Assembly (NCBI GenBank): GCA_003561835.1
Contig: PWVN01000270.1
Location: 1-14,037 of the forward strand
Source of the DNA: Syntrophomonadaceae bacterium
Lineage (GTDB): Bacteria; Bacillota; Dethiobacteria; PWVN01
Length of the DNA stretch: 14,037 bases
Direction of reading: 5' to 3'
Shown here: in pieces, positions 7,462 through 14,037 of the stretch
How positions within the stretch are numbered: position 1 is the first letter of the stretch
Layout: each line of letters starts with the position of its first letter
Program-made: the position numbers and the translations under genes
Notes under the pieces: generated by a model
Told to the model about the DNA's origin: nothing
The model's input: only the letters and a program-made list of their open reading frames with translations
Database searches by the model: none

Positions 7462-8043
7462 TTAGCGGTGCTCCAGAATCTGGTCAACAATACCATAATC
7501 CCTGGCCTCTTCTCCCGACATGAAGAAATCCCGGTCCGTATCCTTGGTGATCCTCTCCAGGGGCTGGCCCGTATGACGGGAGAGGATGTTGTTGATGCTC
7601 TCCCGGATCCGGAGGATCTCCCGAGCCTGGATGTCGATATCCACAGCCTGCCCCTGGGCTCCGCCGTGGGGCTGGTGAACCATGATGCGGGAATTGGGCA
7701 GGGCAAACCGTTTGCCCTCGGCCCCCGCCGCCAGCAGGACGGCGCCCATGCTGGCCGCCAATCCCACGCAGATGGTGGATACCGGGGACTTGATATACTG
7801 CATGGTGTCATAGATGGCCAGGCCGGCATAAACGCTGCCTCCCGGCGAGTTTATATAGAGGTTGATGTCTTTTTCCGGGTCCTCGGACTCCAGAAAGAGG
7901 AGCTGGGCAACCACCAGGTTTGCCACATTGTCGTCAACGGGGGTGCCGATGAACACGATGCGGTCTTTCAAGAGGCGGGAGAAAATGTCGTAGGCCCGCT
8001 CGCCGCGGTTACTCTGCTCCACCACCATGGGAACCAGGTTCAT
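7462..8043 (-). CDS. clpP: ATP-dependent Clp protease proteolytic subunit ClpP
   Basis: Serine peptidase that forms the double-heptamer chamber used by ClpX and other Clp ATPases. At 193 residues it has the family length. The catalytic triad is Ser98 (in AASMGA), His123 (in MVHQPHGG) and Asp172 (in TDRDFFM); the oxyanion-loop SPGGSV is at about 66-71. The N-terminal segment is short, suggesting limited or no propeptide processing. The ATG follows a GAGGAGG site 9 bases away. It lies 34 bases after tig and 23 before clpX, the common tig-clpP-clpX order, which joins nascent-chain folding with degradation. Nothing unusual. Confidence 0.98.
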   Translation of the reverse strand: MNLVPMVVEQSNRGERAYDIFSRLLKDRIVFIGTPVDDNVANLVVAQLLFLESEDPEKDINLYINSPGGSVYAGLAIYDTMQYIKSPVSTICVGLAASMGAVLLAAGAEGKRFALPNSRIMVHQPHGGAQGQAVDIDIQAREILRIRESINNILSRHTGQPLERITKDTDRDFFMSGEEARDYGIVDQILEHR

Positions 8044-8077
8044 GAAAGGATACCTCCTCTGAAAAATGGTCTTGAAT

Positions 8078-9385
8078 TTATTCGATTTCCACCGTCTCCA
8101 CCTCAGCCTGGGCTACCAGAAAATCGATGGCCTTGCGAAACTTCACTTCTTCTTCAATTATACCAATACGCCCCTGGGATGCAAACATTTCTTTTACTTT
8201 TTCGGTGTCTTGTTGGTATTCCCCGGCAAATTTGGCGATTTTCTCATCGATTTCTGCTTCTTCCGCCTGAATTCCCTCCGCCTGGATGATGGCATCCAGG
8301 GTCAAATTGGCCTTGACCCGCTTTTCCGCCTCTTCCCGGTTGCCGTTCCTCAGGTCCTTCAGGCTTTTCTCCGTCATCTTCAGGTACTGTTCCAGGGTGA
8401 CCCCCTGCATGCGCAATAATCGCTCCATGTCTCCCATCATCCGGTCCAGTTCCCGCTCCACCAAAACGGAGGGAAGCGCAACCTGAACCTCCCGGCTGAC
8501 CTTTTGGATGAGCTCCTCTTCCAGTTCCCGGACTGCCCGGCTCTCCTCGTTCTCTATCAGGGTATTCTTAATGCCCGCCTTAAATTCTTCCAGGGTGGAG
8601 AACTCGCTGACTTCCTGGGCGAAATCATCGTCCAGGTCCGGCAGTTCCTTCCTCTTGATCTCCTGGATCTTCACCTGGAAAAGGGCTTCCTTCCCCTTCA
8701 GGTTCTCTTCCTGGTAATCTTCGGGGAAGGTGGCCGTGACCTCTACTTCTTCCCCCTTCTTTCTGCCCTCCAGCTGTTCTTCAAAGCCGGGAATAAAGGA
8801 CTGTGAGCCCAGCTCCAGGGAATAGCCTTCCGCTTCTCCCCCTTCAAAGGGCTCCTCACCGATAAAACCCTTGAAGTCGATGACCACCAGGTTGCCCTTG
8901 ACAGCAGCATAATCCTCTTCCTCCACCGTAACCAGGCGGGCCTGCTGCTGCCGGGTCCGCTCCAGGTAACCTTCCACATGGGTGTCCTCTATTTTTCTGA
9001 CCCTTTTTGTTGCCTTCACGCCCCGGTATTCGGGAAGCTTTACCTCGGGCTTGACCTCCACCTCCGCCTTGAAGAGCAGGGGTTTCCCCTTCTCCATCTG
9101 CACCAGGTCGTACCGGGCCTGGTCGAGGGGTTCAAAGCCCGCCTCGTCTATGGCTTCCCTGTAGGCATCGGGAATCAGGACCTCCAGGGCCTCCTCGTAG
9201 AGAACCTCCGGGCCGAACTTGGCCTCCAGGACGGACCGGGGCACCCGCCCCTTGCGGAACCCGGGGACCACGGCCTTCTTGACCACCTTGCGGTAGGCCA
9301 ACCCCAGGGCTTGTTCTACCTGTTCCGGTGCCACTTCAATTTCCAGGGATACTTTGCTGTCGTCTATTTTCTCCCACTTGACCAT
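8078..9385 (-). CDS. tig: Trigger factor, ribosome-associated chaperone and prolyl isomerase
   Basis: Binds the ribosome next to the exit tunnel and helps nascent chains fold. The 435 residues match the family. The N-terminal ribosome-binding domain contains GFRKGRVPR at 42-50, the trigger-factor signature that contacts protein L23. An FKBP-like prolyl isomerase domain at about 155-243 includes VIDFKGF, SFIPGFEEQLEG and KGKEALFQVKI. The helical C-terminal chaperone arms follow, with an acidic tail. It is the first gene of tig-clpP-clpX, behind an extended -10 promoter and a leader of about 75 bases; the GGGAG ribosome site is 8 bases from the ATG. I see no CIRCE or CtsR element in the leader, so it is probably expressed constitutively. 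Confidence 0.97.
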   Translation of the reverse strand: MVKWEKIDDSKVSLEIEVAPEQVEQALGLAYRKVVKKAVVPGFRKGRVPRSVLEAKFGPEVLYEEALEVLIPDAYREAIDEAGFEPLDQARYDLVQMEKGKPLLFKAEVEVKPEVKLPEYRGVKATKRVRKIEDTHVEGYLERTRQQQARLVTVEEEDYAAVKGNLVVIDFKGFIGEEPFEGGEAEGYSLELGSQSFIPGFEEQLEGRKKGEEVEVTATFPEDYQEENLKGKEALFQVKIQEIKRKELPDLDDDFAQEVSEFSTLEEFKAGIKNTLIENEESRAVRELEEELIQKVSREVQVALPSVLVERELDRMMGDMERLLRMQGVTLEQYLKMTEKSLKDLRNGNREEAEKRVKANLTLDAIIQAEGIQAEEAEIDEKIAKFAGEYQQDTEKVKEMFASQGRIGIIEEEVKFRKAIDFLVAQAEVETVEIE

Positions 9386-9466
9386 CGATTATGCTCCCTT
9401 CCTCTATGGGTATTTTATGATTGTTTGCCGGGTATGTTCATGGGAAATCCGGGCAGTATCCTAAGC

Positions 9467-9495
9467 ATTATAGCATTATCTTCCTAAAAAATAAA
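9467..9495 (-). promoter_or_regulatory. Extended -10 sigma-A promoter of tig-clpP-clpX
   Basis: On the minus strand a perfect TATAAT at 9472-9467 is preceded by TGC at 9475-9473, giving the extended -10 TGnTATAAT. A weak -35-like TTTATT lies 17 bases upstream. The start would fall near 9460, about 75 bases before tig. The -10 sits in a tandem ATAATGC repeat, so a second partial -10 (GATAAT at 9480-9475) overlaps it. Confidence 0.7.
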
Positions 9496-9515
9496 GGCAA
9501 TCGGGCGAAAATTAT

Positions 9516-9632
9516 GGGGAGCAGCCGCTGATAGGTCGATAAGCAACCGCTAATTCCGGGGAAGGATGCAAAAATCATCCTGCAGACGGAGAGAAATTCC
9601 GCCCGGGGATTCTGTTCCCCGGGCGCCGCTCC
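9516..9632 (+). other. Structured spacer with hairpins and a direct repeat
   Basis: No convincing gene is seen in this part of the spacer between tig and the ABC operon. It holds a near-identical direct repeat (AGCAGCCGCT at 9520-9529, AGCAACCGCT at 9542-9551), a 6-bp hairpin AGGATG/CATCCT at 9563-9581 with an A-rich loop, a perfect 10-bp hairpin at 9600-9625, and GGAGC at 9518-9522 that could pair with GCTCC at 9628-9632 to enclose the whole. It could be a structured 5' leader of the small plus-strand ORF at 9694, or unrelated DNA upstream of the tig promoter. It matches no riboswitch class that I recognise. Confidence 0.3.
9600..9625. repeat. Perfect 10-bp GC-rich inverted repeat
   Basis: CGCCCGGGGA and TCCCCGGGCG enclose a 6-base loop with no mismatch. 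There is no T-run directly on either side (the minus-strand side continues GAATTTCTC), so it is not a standard terminator. It may be a transcript hairpin or a weak terminator for read-through from the ABC operon. Confidence 0.5.
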
Positions 9633-9693
9633 TGGTACCATTAAATCAACAGCAGGAAGGACTTCACCAAATAAAAACAAAGGGGCGAAGATC

Positions 9694-9861
9694 ATGAAAA
9701 GGATTCTGAGGGGCCTGTTGACCAGAGTGGGCGGCGCGAAAAGAAAAGAGAACCCTTCCCTTTGGGTAAGTATGGGGTCCTGTAACGGTGTCACCGGCGT
9801 CATGAGTGCTCCCGTCAGTTCCGAATACACCGCTTTCAGGCACACCATCCACTTCCGGTAG
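9694..9861 (+). CDS. Possible small protein of 55 residues on the opposite strand
   Basis: The only gene candidate on the plus strand. The ATG is preceded by AAAGGGG with 8 bases between the G-run and the start codon, a good ribosome site. The product begins MKRILRGLLTRVGGAKRKE, a basic stretch, and continues into a neutral C-terminal half rich in Ser, Val, Gly and Thr with one cysteine (WVSMGSCNGVTGVMS). There is no clear membrane helix or signal peptide. Third codon positions are about 69 percent G or C, in keeping with real genes here. A strong hairpin with a T6 tail follows the stop by 18 bases in the same direction. I do not recognise the family and no clear plus-strand promoter is seen. 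A minus-strand frame across the same DNA starts with GTG without a ribosome site, so this one is favoured. It may still be chance. Confidence 0.4.
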   Translation: MKRILRGLLTRVGGAKRKENPSLWVSMGSCNGVTGVMSAPVSSEYTAFRHTIHFR

Positions 9862-9879
9862 ATGGCTGGAGACACGCGT

Positions 9880-9924
9880 AAAGGGTCAGAAGAACCGCAG
9901 CGCCGGTTCGACTGACCCTTTTTT
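9880..9924 (+). terminator. Strong two-part terminator hairpin, T-tail on the plus strand
   Basis: AAAGGGTCAG (9880-9889) pairs with CTGACCCTTT (9912-9921) over 10 bp; after a 2x2 internal loop GAACCG (9892-9897) pairs with CGGTTC (9904-9909) around a 6-base loop. On the plus strand it runs into TTTTTT (9919-9924). On the minus strand the tail is only TTT. It therefore best ends a plus-strand transcript, such as one from the ORF at 9694, but it is also the nearest stable hairpin to the end of the minus-strand ABC operon and may work in both directions. Confidence 0.7.
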
Positions 9925-9955
9925 CGTGAAACCGGTAGCGACCGCCGGCCAGGCC

Positions 9956-10129
9956 TTACTTCCGGGTACGGATAAACTGGGCGATACCGACAAAACCCAG
10001 GATGAGGCCGAAGGTCGATGAGAGGTAGGAGAGAAAAACCAGGAAAAAACTGGGTGGTAAAACCTTGATAGCCATCATGAAGGCCAGGGTTACTCCACTG
10101 AGCAACAGCAAAAAGGCGGCAAGAAGCAT
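9956..10129 (-). CDS. Small two-helix membrane protein after the ABC operon
   Basis: A 57-residue protein of unknown function. Two hydrophobic helices at about 2-21 and 27-53 are joined by KVLPP, and the tail is RTRK; the positive charges suggest that the loop or the tail faces the cytoplasm. The ATG begins one base after the stop of the preceding ATPase gene (TAA-G-ATG), and an AAGGAGA site inside that gene's end is about 12 bases upstream, slightly long. The frame stays open to an ATG at 10219, but that would overlap the ATPase gene by 89 bases and add a non-hydrophobic stretch, so the inner ATG is preferred. Its place as last gene of the transporter operon suggests a small accessory subunit or a separate small membrane protein; no family is recognised. 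Confidence 0.6.
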   Translation of the reverse strand: MLLAAFLLLLSGVTLAFMMAIKVLPPSFFLVFLSYLSSTFGLILGFVGIAQFIRTRK

Positions 10130-10130
10130 C

Positions 10131-11126
10131 TTAGTGTTTATCTCCTTTTCCTTTGTATAACCAGCATTCCACAAGGTGCCCGGGTTCGGGCTCAAAGGCC
10201 GGGGGTTCCTCCACATCACATAAGCCTTTCATGAAATCGGGGCAGCGGGGATGGAACCGGCAGCCCGGGGGCGGGTTGATCAGACTGGGGGGTTCCCCCG
10301 GCGGCACGTCCTTGAACCGGGTGGCGTTCTCCGGGTCGGGGTCGGGGATGGCGTTCAGCAGGGTCCGGGTGTAGGGGTGCAGGGGATTTTCCACCACCCG
10401 CTTCACATCCGTCTTTTCCACCAGCTTCGCCGCGTACATGATAAAGACCCGCTCGGAGAAATAGCGCACCGACGAGAGGTCGTGGGTGATGTAGATGACG
10501 CCCATGCCGTAGTGCTGCTGGATTTTCCGGATGAGTTCCAGGATCTCCACCCGCATGGAGGCATCCAGCATGGAGACGGGCTCGTCGGCCACGATGAGTT
10601 TGGGGCGCAAAACGATGGCCCGGGCAATGACAACCCGCTGCTGCTGCCCCCCGGAGAGCATGTGGGGGTACTTGGTCACATAGTCGTCGACGGGGGTCAG
10701 CCTTACCTCCTCCAGAGCCTCGCGGATCCGCCGTTCCTGCTCGGTTTTCCCCACCCTGTTGACGATCAGGGGCTCCCGCAGGATGCGGCCGATGTTCATG
10801 AAGGGCGGCAGGGCCCCGTAGGGGTCCTGCTGGACGAAGCCGACCTGGGAGTGGATCCAGGCCAGGTCTTTGGCTGTATACCCCTCGATCTTCCTCCCCC
10901 CGAAGAGGATCTCCCCTCCTGTGTGGGAGGCCAACCCCAGGATGGTCCGCAGCAGGGTGGTCTTCCCCGAGCCGCTCTCGCCCACGATGGTGACCGTCTC
11001 TCCCTCATCCAGGTTGAAGGTTACCCCGTCCACGGCGCGGACATACCCCACATGGACAAAGCCCCAGCGCTTCAGCTCAAACCAGGTGCGCAGATCCGTT
11101 ACCTGCATCATTGGTGCGTCCGTCAT
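10131..11126 (-). CDS. Oligopeptide/dipeptide ABC transporter ATPase (OppF/DppF position)
   Basis: Cytoplasmic ATPase that drives the permease pair encoded upstream. The 331 residues are typical. Walker A GESGSGKT is at 49-56, the Q-loop near FVQQDPYGALPP at 97-108, signature LSGGQQQR at 157-164, Walker B LIVADEP at 177-183 and the H-loop His215 in ITHD. The C-terminal oligopeptide-transporter domain has PPSLINPPPGCRFHPRCP and four cysteines, 289, 295, 303 and 321. It starts by an ATGA overlap with the first ATPase gene, with GGGGTGAGG in front. Such ATPases work as a heterodimer with the OppD-like partner. The substrate cannot be told from the sequence: this family moves peptides, nickel or sugars depending on the binding protein. 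Confidence 0.92.
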   Translation of the reverse strand: MTDAPMMQVTDLRTWFELKRWGFVHVGYVRAVDGVTFNLDEGETVTIVGESGSGKTTLLRTILGLASHTGGEILFGGRKIEGYTAKDLAWIHSQVGFVQQDPYGALPPFMNIGRILREPLIVNRVGKTEQERRIREALEEVRLTPVDDYVTKYPHMLSGGQQQRVVIARAIVLRPKLIVADEPVSMLDASMRVEILELIRKIQQHYGMGVIYITHDLSSVRYFSERVFIMYAAKLVEKTDVKRVVENPLHPYTRTLLNAIPDPDPENATRFKDVPPGEPPSLINPPPGCRFHPRCPDFMKGLCDVEEPPAFEPEPGHLVECWLYKGKGDKH

Positions 11127-12151
11127 ATCCTCACCCCTTCTTCATAGAGCCAGCATTTTACCGTCTCATCCCCGAAGGAGAAGAGGGGTGGCTCTTCCCT
11201 GCAGCGGTCGAATTTTTTGTGGCAGCGGAGGGCAAAGCGGCAGCCCTTGGGGGGATTGAAGAGACTGGGGGGCTGGCCGACGATGAAATCGGGCTTCTTA
11301 TCCTGCCGCAGGGTTGGAACGCTGGCCATCAACTTCTGGGCGTAGGGGTGGAGGGGTTTGCGATAAAAACGCCCGGCCCTGCTGTGCTCCACCAGCTGCC
11401 CCGCATACATGCAGATAACCTCATCGGCCAGCTCGCTGGAGGTGGCAATGTCATGGGTGATGAGGATGAAGTTCTGGTTGAGTTCCATCTTGATCTTTTT
11501 AAGGGCGTTCATGATATTGGCCTGGGTCAGGACATCCAGGGCCGATGTGGGTTCATCCAGGATGACCAGGGCCGGATTCGAGATGAGGGCCATGGCGATG
11601 ATGGCCCGCTGGCGCATCCCCCCGGAGAGCTCGAAGGCATAGCGATCCAGAAAGTCCACGGGAATACCGACAATCCGGAAGACTTCCCGGGCCCGCTCGT
11701 AGGCCTCCTCCCTGCCCGTCTTCTGTTCCCGCAGCAGGGGTTCGGCCACCTGGAACCCCACCTTGAGGACGGGGTTAAGAGAGTTCATGGCCGCCTGGGG
11801 CACCATGGAAATCTTCTCCCAGCGTACCTGCCTGCGAAAGCGTTTTTCGCTGAAGGCCATGATATCCGTTCCTTCCAGGAACACTTTCCCCTTGTAGGTG
11901 TGGATGTTCTGGGGAAGGAGCCGGAGGATGGACCGGGCAAGGGAGGTCTTGCCGCAGCCGGACTCCCCGATGATGGCGAGAGAACTGCCGCGCTCCAGAG
12001 AAAAGCTCACCCCCTCCACCGCCCGGACGATGCCAAAGGTGGTGCTGAAGTACAGGTGAAGGTCCTCAACCTTGAGAAGAGGTCCTTCCTGGGCTTTAAA
12101 AGCCGGTGATTGTTCCGACACAATGTTTTCTTTACGGTTAACATTTAGCAT
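11123..12151 (-). CDS. Oligopeptide/dipeptide ABC transporter ATPase (OppD/DppD position)
   Basis: First of the two ATPases, 342 residues. Walker A GESGCGKT is at 62-69, Q-loop VPQAAMNSLNP at 117-127, signature LSGGMRQR at 175-182, Walker B LVILDEP at 195-201 and H-loop His233 in ITHD. The PQAAMNSLNP form and LDEPTSALD are characteristic of the OppD/DppD branch. The C-terminal domain has cysteines 304, 310, 317 and 333; the corresponding quartet in DppD of Thermoanaerobacter tengcongensis holds a [4Fe-4S] cluster. The ATG at 12151 has only a weak purine stretch upstream, 19 bases after the permease stop; an internal GTG at codon 11 (ahead of SEQSP) is possible, and the conserved domain starts near residue 25 either way. 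It overlaps the next ATPase gene by 4 bases. Confidence 0.92.
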   Translation of the reverse strand: MLNVNRKENIVSEQSPAFKAQEGPLLKVEDLHLYFSTTFGIVRAVEGVSFSLERGSSLAIIGESGCGKTSLARSILRLLPQNIHTYKGKVFLEGTDIMAFSEKRFRRQVRWEKISMVPQAAMNSLNPVLKVGFQVAEPLLREQKTGREEAYERAREVFRIVGIPVDFLDRYAFELSGGMRQRAIIAMALISNPALVILDEPTSALDVLTQANIMNALKKIKMELNQNFILITHDIATSSELADEVICMYAGQLVEHSRAGRFYRKPLHPYAQKLMASVPTLRQDKKPDFIVGQPPSLFNPPKGCRFALRCHKKFDRCREEPPLFSFGDETVKCWLYEEGVRI

Positions 12152-12170
12152 AGGCCAAGTCTCGCTTCTC

Positions 12171-13505
12171 TCATATTTTCCTCAACCTCGGGTTCAAGAT
12201 GGCGTCCAGGGTGTAGCCCACCAGGGAAAAGCTGAACCCGATCATCATGAGGAGGACTGCCGGCTGGGCCATCCAGTAGTAATCGCCCATGTACAGGGCG
12301 TCGTTGGACTGGGCGTCGTAGATGACCTTGCCCCAGGTGGGGAGGACCGGGTCCCCCAGACCCAGCACCGCCAGGGTGGCCTCCAGGAAGACGAAGGTGG
12401 GGATGACGGTGACGAACTGGGGCAGGAGAACGGGCATCAGGCGGGGGAGGAGATAGTGGAAGATGATCCGGAAGTTCCCGGCCCCGTAGGCCCGGGCTGC
12501 CTCGATGTAGGGGGATTCCTTCGCCTGGAGAAACATGGCCCGGTACACCTTCATGGAGGAGCCAAATATACTCAGTAGGATGACCGCCCCCAGCATCGCC
12601 CAGATGCTCCGCGAATAGAAGTGGCCGATCATGATCAGGACGGCCAGCAGGGGCAGGATCATCATCACCTCGGTGATTCGATGGAAGATGGCGTCCATCC
12701 TGCCGCCGAACCAGGTGCCGATCCCCCCCAGGATAAAGGTGCTCACCTGGACGCCGACGGCTGCCAGCACTCCGAAGGTAAGGCCCACGGGGGCGCCCCA
12801 GCGGAGGGCCACCGTCAGGTCCCGGCGCAGGTGGTCGGTGCCGGCCAGGCCGTGGATCTCCCCGTAAACCACCAGCTTGGCCGCCAGCAGTTCTTCCTTC
12901 TCCGGCATTCTTCCCTCCAGGACCAACTCGTACGTCCCCTTCAGGGGTTTGCCGCTGTCGCTGGCTGTGTCCTCGGCAAAGAGGCCCACGTGGGGAGGGA
13001 CCCCTCCCAGTTTCATGCGCAGGGGCATATCCTGGGAGATACGGTAACTGTGGTTCTCCCGGATCTGGAGCCTCGGATCGATACTCACCACCTTGCCGTC
13101 CGGCCTCCGCAGGGAAACGTCCAGGGTCTGCCTCCGGGCGGCGAAGGTGGCTTCCGTAACGAGGGTCAGCTCTTTGGGAAAGGTGTCGTAGGGGAATTCG
13201 AAGGGGAGGACAACGGTCACCCGCTCCATCCCGTCCCCGGCGGGTTCAACGGTCTTCTCTCCACCCTCCTCCAGGGAAACCACGATGGTCCGGGAGAGCT
13301 TCTCCCGGGTGAAGAGGTCGAAATAAACGGGTTTAGCCCGGCGGGGTTGATCGTCCCACACCCCCGGGCCGCCCCGCCACAGCCGGACGGCCTCGCTGTA
13401 GGGGAGGCTGATCACCGTGTATATGGAAAAGAAAACGAAAAAGAAGAGAATAATCAGGCCCACCAGGGCCGATGGGTGCTGACGCAATTTCTTCAGTGGA
13501 TTCAT
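12171..13505 (-). CDS. DppC/OppC-type ABC permease with a large extra domain
   Basis: Inner-membrane permease of a peptide-type ABC importer. At 444 residues it is about 150 longer than usual DppC proteins. A first helix at about 13-34 is followed by a region of about 180 residues (roughly 36-217), rich in beta-type stretches and without helices, before HGLAGTDHLRRD at 218-229, the counterpart of the HxLGTDxxGRD motif that normally follows helix 1 closely. The permease core follows, with the EAA loop IEAARAYGAG at 334-343 and several helices up to DAILNPRLRK. In the usual topology the insert faces outside. The motif itself is altered (an extra Ala, and Arg for the usual second Gly). The ATG overlaps the upstream permease stop as ATGA and has GGAGGAGGA in front. 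Confidence 0.9.
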   Translation of the reverse strand: MNPLKKLRQHPSALVGLIILFFFVFFSIYTVISLPYSEAVRLWRGGPGVWDDQPRRAKPVYFDLFTREKLSRTIVVSLEEGGEKTVEPAGDGMERVTVVLPFEFPYDTFPKELTLVTEATFAARRQTLDVSLRRPDGKVVSIDPRLQIRENHSYRISQDMPLRMKLGGVPPHVGLFAEDTASDSGKPLKGTYELVLEGRMPEKEELLAAKLVVYGEIHGLAGTDHLRRDLTVALRWGAPVGLTFGVLAAVGVQVSTFILGGIGTWFGGRMDAIFHRITEVMMILPLLAVLIMIGHFYSRSIWAMLGAVILLSIFGSSMKVYRAMFLQAKESPYIEAARAYGAGNFRIIFHYLLPRLMPVLLPQFVTVIPTFVFLEATLAVLGLGDPVLPTWGKVIYDAQSNDALYMGDYYWMAQPAVLLMMIGFSFSLVGYTLDAILNPRLRKI

Positions 13506-14037
13506 CGTCCTCCTCCTCCCATGCCCACCCGCACCCGGGGATCGAGAGCGGCGTAGATGAAGTCAAGCAGGAACACCGTGACCGCCAGAAGATACCCAAG
13601 AATCACGACGGTCCCCACGATGACGGGGGTGTCCGACAGGTTGACGGCCTGAAAGAAGAGGCGCCCTATCCCCGGCCAGCCGAAGACGGTTTCCAGGACG
13701 ATAGCCCCCATCCAGACATAGATCATCATGAGCAGGAAGCTGGTGATGATGGGGGGCAGGGTGGGGCGCAGGATGTACCTCCTCTGAATCTCCTGGCTGG
13801 AAAGGCCCTTGGCCCGGGCCAGGTCCAGGTAATCCTCGCTGGAGTAGATGAGGAAAAAAGTCCTCCAGCTGTAGATGCTGGCGAAGAGGGAGCTGACGAC
13901 CAGGGCGCTTACGGGCAGGACCATGTGCCGGAGCAGGCTCAAGGCGTAGCCCAGAGTGGTGGGGGGCGGGGGTGCCTTCACCATCCCTCCCCAGGGCAAA
14001 ACCCGCAGGATGGCGGCAAAAATCATGATAAAGAAGA
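13502..14037 (-). CDS. DppB/OppB-type ABC permease, C-terminal part (runs off the right edge)
   Basis: C-terminal 178 or so residues of the partner permease; the frame is still open at the right edge, so the start lies outside the window. Several hydrophobic helices surround the EAA loop YLDLARAKGLSSQEIQRR, the ATPase contact of this family, followed by the usual LRPTLPPIITSF and ETVFGWPGIGRL segments and a final helix ending in DFIYAALDPRVRVG, the typical DppB end. It is the first visible gene of the operon; a substrate-binding protein gene may lie further upstream or elsewhere. Its stop overlaps the start of the next permease by 4 bases. Family assignment is firm, substrate unknown. Confidence 0.92.
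   Translation of the reverse strand, partial: FFIMIFAAILRVLPWGGMVKAPPPPTTLGYALSLLRHMVLPVSALVVSSLFASIYSWRTFFLIYSSEDYLDLARAKGLSSQEIQRRYILRPTLPPIITSFLLMMIYVWMGAIVLETVFGWPGIGRLFFQAVNLSDTPVIVGTVVILGYLLAVTVFLLDFIYAALDPRVRVGMGGGGR

Noticed and set aside
9386..9466. CIRCE or CtsR operator in front of tig-clpP-clpX
   Set aside because: I looked for TTAGCACTC/GAGTGCTAA and the GGTCAAA heptad repeat and found neither here nor in front of lon.
9468..9875. Minus-strand open frame of 135 codons across the spacer upstream of tig
   Set aside because: It starts with GTG without a ribosome site, begins right after a hairpin and ends inside the tig promoter -10; the plus-strand ORF in the same DNA has better signals. 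It resembles no family I know.
1..14037. Insertion sequence, phage, CRISPR array or tRNA
   Set aside because: No transposase or integrase, no terminal repeats, no spaced direct-repeat array and no tRNA cloverleaf was seen; the gene content is ordinary core chromosome plus one transporter operon.

Overview
The window reads as part of a chromosome of an endospore-forming Firmicute of the Clostridia type with fairly high GC. The reasons are the gene order tig-clpP-clpX-lonB-lon-ysxC-valS, a membrane-anchored LonB (typical of spore formers), strong GGAGG-type ribosome binding sites, and a forespore-type promoter in front of lonB. High GC makes many shadow frames. Genus and species cannot be told from the sequence. 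All large genes lie on the minus strand, so transcription runs from right to left.

Right part (about 14037 to 9956): a dipeptide/oligopeptide-type ABC importer operon. In transcription order it holds a DppB-type permease (5' end beyond the window), a DppC-type permease with an unusual insert of about 180 residues outside the membrane, two ATPases that each carry a C-terminal cysteine quartet, and a 57-residue two-helix membrane protein that starts one base after the last ATPase stop. Three of the five junctions are ATGA or near-contiguous. No substrate-binding protein is in view.

Middle spacer (9955 to 9386): about 570 bases that look empty on the minus strand. The plus strand, however, offers a 55-codon ORF with a Shine-Dalgarno sequence, followed within 20 bases by a strong hairpin whose T6 tail points along the plus strand. 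Upstream of it are hairpins and a direct repeat that could be a structured leader. This is the best candidate here for something undescribed. An extended -10 promoter for tig lies at the left end of the spacer.

Left part (9385 to 1): a protein quality-control block. tig (ribosome-bound chaperone), clpP and clpX form one transcription unit closed by a classical terminator. lonB follows with its own promoter, which matches the sigma-F/sigma-G pattern. lon has a sigma-A-like promoter whose -10 is covered by a perfect 15-base palindrome, a likely operator. ysxC (ribosome assembly GTPase) overlaps lon by 4 bases, and valS (5' 398 codons only) follows after an 82-base spacer that is too short for a complete T-box leader. 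Together these genes cover folding of nascent chains, ATP-dependent proteolysis in vegetative cells and forespore, 50S assembly and valine tRNA charging.
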